Positions 37,901 to 45,154 of a DNA stretch of 64,000 nucleotides are shown piece by piece (the first letter of the stretch is position 1; the number at the start of each line of letters is the position of its first letter). Made by a program: the position numbers and the translations under genes. Below the pieces are notes generated by a model. It saw only the letters and a program-made list of their open reading frames with translations, was not told where the DNA came from and ran no database searches. The stretch is from Maniola hyperantus (lineage: Eukaryota; Arthropoda; Insecta; Lepidoptera; Nymphalidae). The DNA lies in NCBI RefSeq assembly GCF_902806685.2, contig NC_048561.1, positions 3,224,001-3,288,000 of the forward strand. Direction: 5' to 3'.

Positions 37901-40900
37901 TTTAAGGAATAAATTTTTCAGGCACATAACCCTCTGCACTACGACCAATCTAGAGAGGAACAAATGCGAATGGCTGAGCGAAGCGGGCGCGGTGTACGGC
38001 ATCAACCCGCCGTTGCAGTGTGTGGTGAGGAACACCACTCGCGATTGTCTCAAAGCTGTGAAGGCGGGAGACTGTGACGTGGCTGTTGGTGACAGCGAAT
38101 GGCTCATTAAAAGTTCAAGGTACGAGTCATCATCATCATCCACCGATAGACGTCCACTGCTGGACATAGGTCTCTTGTCTTGCGCCGTTTGAATCCAGCG
38201 GCTCCCTGCGACTCGTCTGATGTCATCTGTCCACCTAGTAGGGGGTCTTCCAACACTGCGTCCTCCGGTGCGACGTGGCTGTTGGTGACAGCGAGTGGCT
38301 CATTAAAAGTTCAAGGTACGAGTCATCATCATCATCAACCGATAGACGTCCACTGCTGGACATAGGTCTCTTGTCTTGCGCCGTTTGAATCCAGCGGCTC
38401 CCTGCGACTCCTCTGATGTCGTTCGTCCACCTAGTAGGGGGTCTTCCAACACTACGTCTTCCGGTGCGAGGTCGCCATTGATTAATTTTTGAGATAATTG
38501 CTAACAATTAGTGTATTATCTATAGTTGCATTATTGCAAACATACGCATTATAATAATATGTGTCCAAAAATTTCAATTAAATGCAATAAACTACTAACC
38601 AATATTTCTACACTAATATTATAAAGAGGAAAACTTTGTTTGTTTGTTTGTTTGTTTGTTTGTTTGTTTGTTTGTTTGTACTGAATAGGCTCAAAAACTA
38701 CTGGACCGATTTTAAAAATTCTTTCACCATTCGAAAGCTACATTATCCACGAGTAACATAGGCTATATTTTATTTTGGAAAAAAATAGGGTTCCGTAAGA
38801 TATTTGGGTTTTTCGGACACAAGGTGTAAAAAATCAACCAGAAAAGTTACTTATTTTGCGTACGCTGCCTAAACTATAAAAGATAGAACCATAAAATGTT
38901 CTAATTAATTGTAGATCTTATAAATATCTACAAAAAAGTCCGCGACACACTATACCCATCTATGTCGAGTGAGGCACAGCAACCATTTTTTTATTTAAAA
39001 ATCTTGAATTTTTTTTGGACTACATTTAAACGCGTTTATTTTACTCATGCTATTAATCCTTATCAAAATAAATGATTTCATCAATAAGAACAGTTTATGA
39101 AGATAATATTTGGTCTTAGAATGATTAAAATTGGACGTTTGGTTTTGAAGTTATGGCGAAATTAAAATATTACGATTTCTGCTGCACGGCCCGTTGTATT
39201 ATCTACACTAATATTATAAAGAGGAAAACTTTGTTTGTTTGTTTGTTTGTTTGTTTGTTTGTTTGTTTGTTTGTTTGTTTGTACTGAATAGGCTCAAAAA
39301 CTACTGGACCGATTTTAAAAATTCTTTCACCATTCGAAAGCTACATTATCCACGAGTAACATAGGCTATATTTTATTTTGGAAAAAAATAGGGTTCCGTA
39401 AGATATTTGGGTTTTTCGGACACAAGGTGTAAAAAATCAACCAGAAAAGTTACTTATTTTGCGTACGCTGCCTAAACTATAAAAGATAGAACCATAAAAT
39501 GTTCTAATTAATTGTAGATCTTATAAATATCTACAAAAAAGTCCGCGACACACTATACCCATCTATGTCGAGTGAGGCACAGCAACCATTTTTTTATTTA
39601 AAAATCTTGAATTTTTTTTGGACTACATTTAAACGCGTTTATTTACTCATGCTATTAATCCTTATCAAAATAAATGATTTCATCACTAAGAACAGTTTAT
39701 GGAGATAATATTTGGTCTTTGAATGATTAAAATTGGACGTTTGGTTTTGAAGTTATGGCGAAATTAAAATATTACGATTTCTGCTGCACGGCCCGTTGTA
39801 TTATATAAAGAGGTAATGTCGTTAAGTTTGTTTGTAGGGGGTAATCTTTAGAACTACTGAACCGATTTTAAAAATTCTTTCACCAGTAGAAAGCTACATT
39901 ATTTCTGAGTGACATAGGCTATACGGGATCTTTAAAAACCTAAATCTACGCGGGCGAAGCCGCGGGGATCAGCTAGTATTCTATAAAATAAACGAATAAA
40001 TCATACTCACTTCGCTCACATCTTTAGATTGAAAAGGAATTACTGACTCTAAAATGCATTCCTAATATGTAATAATATATTTTTTCAGGGACTATGGCCT
40101 GGAACCCGTCCTCTACGAAACGACACCCATCGTCGAAAAGATGGATACCGTCGTAGCATACGTCAGGAACGGTGACATATTAACAAAGATGGAGCATTTG
40201 AGCGGGAAACGAGCCGCTTTCCCGTTCTTCGACGGAATGGCGTGGCACACCGTCCTGCAATACATTAAGAATAAGGAAAAACTGAACTGTGCTGAGGCCA
40301 TGTTCGATTACTTCAGTGAAATATGCGCTCCTGGTATCGAAGATATGGATGGAGATGATATTAGTCAAATGAATATAGAAAAATTTACTAATGGGTGCAT
40401 TAAAAATGGCGACAAGGTTGTCAGTGGGGAAATTGCGGCGTTGCAGACCCTTGTGGAGGGAAAGAGTGACGTTGCGTTTATTAGCTTCAAAACTGCTAAT
40501 TTGTATCTAAGTGAGTTATTGATGTTGATTTTTAAAGTTCCGTACCTCAAAAGGAAAAACCGAACCCTTATAGGATCACTTTGTTGTCTGACTGTCTGTT
40601 AAGAAACCTACGGGGTACTTCCCGTTGACTTAGAGTCATGAAATTTGGCTTGTATCGAAGATATGGATGGCGATGATATTAGTCAAATGAATATAGATAA
40701 ATAAGTTTTTTTCTGTTCTTCTTCTGGCTTTACACAGATTAGCCAATGTCAGGTATAGATAAGTTTACGAATGGGTGCATTAAAAATGGCGACAGGTTGT
40801 CAGTGGGGAAATCGCGGCGTTGCAGACCCTTGTGGAGGGAAAGAGTGACGTTGCGTTTATTAGCTTCAAAACTGCTAATTTGTATCTAAGTGAGTTATTG

Positions 40901-41837
40901 ATGTTGATTTTTATAGTTCCGTACCTCAAAAGGAAAAACGGAACCCTTATAGGATCACTTTGGTGTCTGTCTGTCTGTCTGTCTGTTAAGAAACCTACAG
41001 GGTACTTCCCGTTGACTTAGAGTCAGATCAGCCATAACCATTCGTTAATCTTATTTTGATGAAATTTAGTACAGCGATAGCTTGCATCCCGGGGAAGGAC
41101 ATTTGCTACTTTTGATCCCTGAAAATCAAAGAGTTCTCACGGAATTTTTAAAACCAAAATCGACACGGACTAAGTACCTACTAAAATATAAAATACAGTG
41201 CGACAAGGATATCTTGGCGCGTGGCGAAAATCGGAGCTAACGTTGCCGTCAAGTGTCACCTTTGTTCTTCTTTGAATAGTCTAAGCCTTTGTTCTCCAAC
41301 AGCGCCCCCCTGTCAATGTCATTCAAGTGCCAAGAGAGCCTTATCGCACTGTAATCATGATTCTCCGTCGTTTCAGATAAACAAATCATGGAGCCCTGGG
41401 CAGACACCGATGTAGACATCACGCCAGTATGTCCTGATGAAAACAAAAAGTATTGCTATCTCGCTTGGTCCAACATTGGCCACATCTTCGCCGCCCGAAA
41501 CCTCACGGACATGAGACGCCAGGAAATAGTCAACGTGTTCACAAAGCTCGACCAACGGTTTGGCGAACATCAGCCATCCCATAACGTCATGTTCACAATA
41601 TATGGCCCGTTCAACCATGCAATGGATGTATTATTCCATAATAACACAAAGACTTTGTCTACTGCCGATATGTATAAGAATACGCATCCATATGCCTCTA
41701 TGCCCCTCAATTTCGAACGAACTGTCACAAATGACAGCTGTCAAATAACAGATTTGGCAAGCGATTCCGTCAAAAGTTTCGCTCCAACATTTTTATTGTT
41801 AATACCAAGTTTGTTGCTCACTATTTTAAGTAGATAG
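13901..41837 (+). CDS. Melanotransferrin-type transferrin, two-lobed, GPI-tailed (11 exons)
   Basis: Exons: 13901-13988, 28589-28697, 29688-29815, 30844-30995, 32905-33049, 34602-34756 (first of three copies), 35356-35504, 37251-37457, 37922-38119, 40089-40510, 41377-41837. All junctions are GT-AG, phases fit, and the total is 2214 bp or 737 aa. Residues 1-20 (MKGLCALLLFCVSVRLVHLQ) are a signal peptide. The N-lobe, about 30-340, holds RLCVVEGRGPFKRGATFCPL, NRIKALSEFFHKACKAGPWV, YPNLCAGCANPACREDDKYW and FAYLCRDGTW. The C-lobe, from about 378, holds HITLCTTNLERNKCEWL, GDCDVAVGDSEW and TLVEGKSDVAFISFKT. The last 20 residues (SFAPTFLLLIPSLLLTILSR) are a GPI-type hydrophobic tail. By my own alignment to vertebrate transferrin, the four N-lobe iron ligands are replaced and in the C-lobe only Asp and His remain, so iron binding is doubtful. 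Insect transferrin-3 is a likely relative. ATTAAA at 41,867. Confidence 0.9.
14050..14345 (+). mobile_element. tRNA-derived SINE (GCTAGTGGTTAGGACGTCCG head)
   Basis: The head is tRNA-like: A-box region TAGTGGTTAGGACGTCCGCC and B-box GGGGTTCGATGCCGG. The body reads 'AAATATCACTTGCTTTAACG' and ends 'GCGATGGGTTGATCATGATG'. Other copies: 18,051-18,364 (-), 25,472-25,781 (-), 28,069-28,213 (+, headless), 32,485-32,718 (-), 32,726-32,840 (-, partial), 35,131-35,185 (+, head fragment), 35,673-35,990 (+). Confidence 0.8.
14655..14880 (+). repeat. Repeat family ACTAGCTTATGCTCGCGAC
   Basis: Reads ACTAGCTTATGCTCGAGACT, 'CACCCCCTTAGGGGTTTAAT', and ends in a (GTCA)n run then 'CCTTATCCTTTTATAATATT'. Other copies: 10,620-10,790 (+, partial), 14,877-14,950 (+, start only), 33,650-33,890 (+), 45,520-45,757 (+), 2755-2935 (-), 25,806-25,870 (-, partial). 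The 4-bp GTCA microsatellite expands from two to eight units between copies. Confidence 0.6.
15795..16362 (+). repeat. ~430-bp repeat family GGGTTCCGTACCTCAAAAGG, rearranged copy
   Basis: Complete members run from 'TTAGGGTTCCGTACCTCAAA' to 'CGACTCGCACTTGGCCGGTT'. This copy has its two ends juxtaposed at the left before a main body. Other copies: 19,161-19,595 (+), 20,659-21,085 (+), 24,841-25,212 (-), 33,074-33,508 (+), 40,530-40,648 and 40,912-41,027 (+, truncated), 44,466-44,882 (+), 54,131-54,522 (-). Fragments lie at about 20,155-20,220, 21,928-21,965 and 22,255-22,303. It is the commonest repeat here. No conserved ORF; class unknown. Confidence 0.65.
16458..16634. mobile_element. MITE with CAGTACATGGCC ends, TA flanks
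   Basis: Long palindrome: 'TTTGTAGAGCGTTGTCTCTG' is mirrored by 'GGGACAACGCTCTACAAAT'. Ends CAGTA/TACTG with TA on both sides suggest mariner-type insertion. Other copies near 8765-8995, 11,125-11,205, 13,000-13,225 and 21,205-21,340. Confidence 0.6.
18515..18705 (+). mobile_element. Second tRNA-derived SINE family (CCTCAATAGCTCAACGGGTA head)
   Basis: tRNA-like head with AGCTCAACGGGTAAAGGAGT and B-box GACGGTTCAAACCCCG, followed by 'CTCCTAGCACAAGCTTAACG' and a TCTTT-rich end. Minus-strand copies at about 16,690-16,835 and, more decayed, 13,260-13,395. Confidence 0.65.
19600..19770 (-). mobile_element. Jockey-like LINE 3' end
   Basis: Carries 'GCAGGCGGGTCACCTGATGT' and 'GATGCGTTGCCGGCC'. The plus-oriented copy at 23,540-23,865 encodes the C-terminus of a reverse transcriptase (MGLFKGRTNKFLKGRQR). 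Another minus copy lies at 28,385-28,548. Confidence 0.65.
19811..19978. mobile_element. MITE with TATAAGTCCC ends
   Basis: Ends TATAAGTCCC / GGGACTTATA with an internal CGTCATTTGACGTCA-like motif. Further copies: 33,886-34,078 (inverted), 36,557-36,722, 37,558-37,740. Three of the four lie in transferrin introns 5, 7 and 8. TA flanks suggest mariner-type movement. Confidence 0.65.
21568..21894. mobile_element. GC-rich palindromic MITE
   Basis: Inverted ends GGGGGCACACGATGCGTTGC / CAATAACGCATCGTGTGCCCCC enclose many GGCGCC sites. Its GC content stands out from the AT-rich intron. No ORF of interest. Confidence 0.6.
22040..22190 (+). repeat. LINE-tail-like repeat with AGGCGGAACGAAGTTCGCC end
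   Basis: Reads 'CTGAACCGATTTCGCTAATT' to 'AGGCGGAACGAAGTTCGCCA' plus GGGCAGCTAGT. Copies at 29,155-29,352 and 29,360-29,545, the latter two in tandem inside transferrin intron 2. Related tails with GGCGGGTCAGCTAGT end at 26,955; one more lies at 42,380-42,612. Confidence 0.55.
22513..22866. mobile_element. 354-bp MITE with ACAGGGTGCAACCAGAACGC ends
   Basis: Perfect-looking inverted ends (AACCAGAACGCTAGCAAAAA and the mirror GCCAGCGTTCTGGTTACACC), flanked by TA. A second copy at 31,953-32,490 is interrupted by the GC-rich repeat. A third, 45,380-45,810, is interrupted by the ACTAGCTTATGC repeat. Confidence 0.65.
26315..26452. mobile_element. Palindromic MITE ACTCCTCACGCGCCATTTT
   Basis: Ends GACTCCTCACGCGCCATTTT and GTGGCGCGTGAGGAATCA mirror each other, with AAAGTACGATTT / CGTACTTTTGAC inside. 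A second full copy forms most of the Merlin transposase intron (58,625-58,765). A half copy is at 43,534-43,585. Confidence 0.65.
27268..27650. repeat. Nested inverted repeat (foldback MITE within a foldback)
   Basis: Inner arms 27,340-27,374 and 27,429-27,464 are a near-perfect palindrome (TGCACCGCCCGCCCTCCCAC...). Outer arms 27,285-27,335 and 27,570-27,640 share CTGTATGGTGCAACATGCAG in opposite orientation. A poly(T) tract lies between the inner and outer right arms. Confidence 0.65.
27752..27908. repeat. Hairpin-forming palindrome
   Basis: Arms with CAACAAGTGGCAGAC / GTCTGCCACTTGTTG and long A/T runs (ATTAAAAATTAAAAAA / TTTTTTAATTTTTAAT) end in CCCGGTCAAG / CTTGACCGGG. A MITE-like element, immediately left of the 144-bp hAT element. 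Confidence 0.6.
27916..28059. mobile_element. 144-bp hAT-type MITE with 8-bp target duplication
   Basis: Ends CAGTGGCGTGCA and TGCACGCCACTG are perfect inverses. The 8-bp direct repeat GTAGTAGG flanks it at 27,908-27,915 and 28,060-28,067. End sequence and duplication length match the hAT superfamily. Confidence 0.85.
31158..31632. mobile_element. 475-bp non-autonomous hAT-type element with CACGGTAAT repeats
   Basis: Ends CAGTGTTTCCATGTA and TACATATGGAAACACTG are inverted. Perfect 8-bp direct repeat CCTCGAAC at 31,150-31,157 and 31,633-31,640. Both subterminal regions carry many copies of CACGGTAAT/ATTACCGTG, as expected for transposase-binding sites. It sits in transferrin intron 4. Confidence 0.85.
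34782..34935 (+). pseudogene. Transferrin exon 6, second tandem copy (one base short)
   Basis: Nearly identical to 34,602-34,756, with acceptor TAACAG and donor GTAAGT intact. The beginning reads AGGGTAATACC where the third copy has AGGGTAAATACC, so this copy is 154 bp and would shift the frame. It also reads REEDK in place of REDDK. Confidence 0.85.
34961..35115 (+). CDS. Transferrin exon 6, third tandem copy (in frame)
   Basis: 155 bp like copy 1, with own AACAG acceptor and GTAAGT donor. Reads KGKYPNLCAGCANPACREDD and later DNSGNT where copy 1 has DNSGDT; the last codon is AGG where copy 1 has GGG. The copies are separated by only 25 bases, too short to splice as introns. Only one copy could be used per transcript, so copy 3 is an alternative to copy 1. 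Confidence 0.7.
35116..37250. repeat. Transferrin introns 6 and 7, repeat content
   Basis: Apart from exon 7 and its partial copy, this holds SINE pieces (35,131-35,185, 35,673-35,990), a LINE tail (36,190-36,245), a pyrimidine-rich stretch (36,290-36,550), a TATAAGTCCC MITE (36,557-36,722), the GGGGCCGATTCTC MITE (36,908-37,068) and a MITE with TATCTGTCCCGGCTGTACTC ends (37,069-37,230). The last stops 20 bases before exon 8. Confidence 0.6.
35564..35661 (+). pseudogene. Partial duplicate of transferrin exon 7
   Basis: 3' two-thirds of exon 7 repeated 60 bp downstream: YLCRNGTWHPIEDNLTPCVW then the same end and a GTAAAT donor. It differs at RN versus RD and HP versus QA. A CTATAG directly before could serve as an acceptor, but the 5' part of the exon is missing. 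Confidence 0.8.
38120..40088. repeat. Transferrin intron 9, with a 595-bp tandem duplication
   Basis: Two copies of a ~595-bp unit, starting at 38,609 and 39,204, each opening with CACTAATATTATAAAGAGG and a (GTTT)n run, and ending CTGCTGCACGGCCCGTTGTA. The copies differ at only a few positions. They are followed by a partial LINE tail to 39,980 and the intron end. Confidence 0.75.
38270..38316 (+). pseudogene. Duplicate of transferrin exon 9 3' end plus intron start
   Basis: 'GACGTGGCTGTTGGTGACAG' to the AAG|GTACGAG donor is repeated about 196 bp after the parent, together with the following LINE-tail piece (38,125-38,268 matches 38,325-38,480). It is a tandem duplication joining exon edge and repeat. 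Confidence 0.8.
40650..40910 (+). pseudogene. Partial duplicate of transferrin exon 10
   Basis: 40,650-40,703 repeats the IEDMDGDDISQMNI portion. After a ~55-bp insert (related to 56,885-56,930), 40,760-40,888 repeats GCIKNGD through the donor, with one base lost in GACAGGTTG. Both parent and copy run directly into a truncated GTTCCGTACCTC repeat, so the repeat was already in place when duplicated. Confidence 0.8.
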
Positions 41838-43560
41838 CACTTGTAAAAGTAGATAGAAATATGATTATTAAATAATTAAAAATACAAGTATTTTGATTGT
41901 GTTTTCCCAGTATGTCCTGAAGAAAACAAAGAGTATTGCTACCTCGTTGATCCAACATTGGCCACATGTTTACAAAGCTCGACCAACGGTTTGGCGAACA
42001 TTAGCCATCCCATAAAACAAACTTTGAGAATTCGTGGCGTCATTGTATTTCTAATTAGTTATTTACTTGTTTTCACATAAAAAACGTTTAATACAAATAT
42101 TGTTGATCGGTTAATACGAATATTGACTACTAAACAATGGTAATAATAGGCTACTTGACTCATATCTAATTTCGTCCAATAAATGATTATTTATTATAGT
42201 ATTTTGCTTAAGACAACGAAATATATCAATAACAATTATTAAAAACGCAGGATGGATATATAAATCCAATTTTAAAAAATACAGTTTTTATTTTTATTTG
42301 AAACTCAGAAAACGCTGTCAGCCATGATGTGACGTCATTAAATATATAAACAAAGAAATGTCATCCCTATTGACTAACGTAGTATCCATATATATAAAAT
42401 TTCAAGTCCTGACTAACTTATATATCAACGCACAGCCTAAACATCTAAACAGCTGGTCCTAGATACATGAAATTTAGTGGGTGTGTTCTTTGTAGGTAAA
42501 GAGAAGGTATCCACTAGGAAAGGATTTTTTGAAATTCCACCCCTGAGTGGGTTAAATGGGGGTTTGAAATTTATGAAGTCCACGCGGGCGAAGTCACGAG
42601 CATAAGCTAGTTTTTATATATTTCTAAAAACTCATAGTAAACGTAAAAAAATATCGTTTTCTCTTTATAAATTGAATAAGTTATTAAGTAAAAATTACAA
42701 CAAAGTGATCTTTGCAAAAATAAATTTGGGTTGCAGTCGTTAGTGATATAGGATCCCTTTAAGCAAGTCTTCGCGTGTTACGTATATTTATTTCACTGGG
42801 CACTCTAATCCACAACTTTCATGTGGTCTTTATCGATGCGTTTTTACATTCTCGGATGATACAATAACGATAATTACTATATTTTTCATGTAAACTAGTA
42901 TAGAAGTCATGTTTATTAAACTTTGGGAGGTTATACTAACAGAGTACATTATATATACTGGTAATACTGTTGTTTACAAATGCATGACGTCAGAGCACAG
43001 ATAATCTATCGGCCAAACATGGCCGACAGTGTTTTCACCTGTCTAAGAAAAATATATTTTAAATTTAAAGTTTTACGGTTTTTAGGGCGCAAAAAAATAT
43101 AGTGTTAATTTTTTTGATCTAATAGGACAAATATTAACCATTTAAGACCTACTTAAAAAAAGTGTCAACTAGCCTATTGTCGTGTTATTCATCGTTACGT
43201 CGTGCTATCGCTATCTCATACGCGGTTACACAGTACTTACATCTAGCTTTTTTACTCAATCTACGTCAATTACGAACTAACTGTCACAAATGACAGCTGT
43301 CAAATAACAGCGATTCCGTCAAAAGTTTCGCGCCAACATTTTTATTGTTATTACCAAGTTTGTTGCTCACTATTTAAAGTAGATAGCACTTGTAAAGATA
43401 GATAGAAATATGATTAAATAATTAGAAATACAAGTATTTTAATTGTGTTTTATTCTATTCTTTAACCTATCTTTATAATTCGCCCCATGAATTTGACATC
43501 CTCCCAGTATGTCATGGTGAAAACAAAGAGTATTGCATGACAATTGACCCATAGAGTTAA
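41838..43560 (+). pseudogene. Decayed copies of transferrin exon 11 and its 3' UTR, split by an insertion
   Basis: 41,907-42,010 repeats the PVCPDENKKYCYL region with deletions. 43,270-43,445 repeats the TNDSCQI region to beyond the stop and 3' UTR. 43,505-43,545 is a third scrap (CCCAGTATGTC). The ~1.25 kb between them (42,011-43,265) is an AT-rich insertion whose ends reappear inverted at about 55,870-55,950 and 56,415-56,515. It also holds an unrelated tail at 42,380-42,612. Confidence 0.65.
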
Positions 43561-43585
43561 AATGGCATGTGAGGTGTTATTTTTT

Positions 43586-45154
43586 AGGGACTATATAGTA
43601 CGCGACAGGTTGAGATGGCAACCGGGGTAGGGACACCCCGCACACCCTCCGCGCTAACTCTGTGCGGGCGAACGCGGGTGTGCGGGGCGCCCCCCCGCCT
43701 CACAGCCCGATTGCCGACTTGTCGCAAACATTACATATCGCCTTATGTTTAAAGCCTTTGAAATGAAAAGTACCTATAATTTTTTTATATAATAATTTAT
43801 TGTAATAAATTCAATATAATACAATTACGTAACATATTCAATAAAAAATCTTGGTCTTAAACTATGTACTAAATACTTTCAAAGCAAGAGTTAATATGCA
43901 TCTTCTAGGTTCTAGGCAAGCGCGCTCTAACGTAGGTCCTAGACCTCATCGCTTTTTAAGCATTATTGTCGCAAAGCGCAAGCCTATCATATAATTAAAA
44001 AAAAAGGTCCGCGACAGGTTGAGATGGCAGTCGAGGTATGAGGCGGGGGAACAAACGCACGTCGCCCGCACCGGTATAGCGCAGGGGCTGTGCGGGGCGT
44101 TTCCTCCCTGCTTGCCATCTCAACCTATCGCGGACCTTTTTTTATACAGTAGAAAATATACAAAATATACACATATAATATAGGATCTACTAATAATAAT
44201 CACGATAAAGGTTCTTAACTTCCAAGTTAGCCTGCTACTATCTTAGACTGCATCGTCACTTACCACCAGGTGAAATTGCAGTCAAGGGCTAACTTGTACA
44301 CGAAGCAACCAAAAAATTCAGATTAATGGCTTGCACACACGAGACTTGTTCGCCGAGGACAGAAATGCGTACATAAAAATATTGTTTTCGTTTTGCCTTT
44401 CATGGTGCCTATGGTAAATACAGCTGATGCTCCAGGCTGTATTCACGTGTATTCAGGCTGTATTTCCGGGTTCCGTACTTCAAAAGGAAAAAGGCACACT
44501 TATAGGATCACTTTCTTATCTGTGTCTGTCAGACGTACCTATGGTACCCTATGGTACTTCCCGTTGACCTAGAATCATGAAATTTGGTAGGCAGGTCTTA
44601 TGGCACAAGTAAATAAATAAATCCGAAAACCATGAAATTGCGGTTACATCATTAAAAAAAATATTAAAATGTGTTTATGAACAAATAATTAGTATTTTCA
44701 ATTTTCAAAGTAAGATAACTATTAACTATACCAAAAGGGGTATCATATGAAAGGTTTTTACTTGCAAATTCTAAAACAGATTTTTATTTATTTTTATGCA
44801 TAATAGTTTTTGATTTATTGAAAAACTGTGGTACGGAATCCTCGGTGCGCGAGTCTGACTCGCACTCGGCCGGTTTTCTTTTCAAAATGTATGCACTAAA
44901 CGTAACTTTAACGACCTGCATGTAGTCCCATTGTCCAGGTTAGCCGTATCCCCGTTAACGGGGACATCGGGATTTGAATAAAATTATTAAAAACTTATCC
45001 CGTTGTCCCCGTTGTCGTTTCTGTTTAACGGGGACATCGGGATTTGAATAAAATTATTAAAAACTTATACCGTTGTCCCCGTTGTCGTTTCTGTTTAACG
45101 GGGACAACGGCATGCAATTGGACCTAAATCAAAGACTAAATTGTACCTAGAACA
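43586..45154. repeat. Intergenic repeats between transferrin and ferredoxin genes
   Basis: Two CGCGACAGGTTGAG MITEs (43,598-43,728, 44,006-44,136), a SINE fragment (44,225-44,300), one ~420-bp GTTCCGTAC repeat (44,466-44,882) and a 70-bp tandem repeat (44,950-45,110). The two genes converge here. Confidence 0.6.
44950..45110. repeat. 70-bp tandem repeat with palindromic ACGGGGACA
   Basis: Units at 44,957, 45,027 and 45,097 begin AACGGGGACATCGGG. Each also contains CGTTGTCCCCGTT, so neighbours can pair as AACGGGGACAACGG against CCGTTGTCCCCGTT. It ends 45 bp beyond the ferredoxin stop codon, probably in its 3' UTR. Confidence 0.7.
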
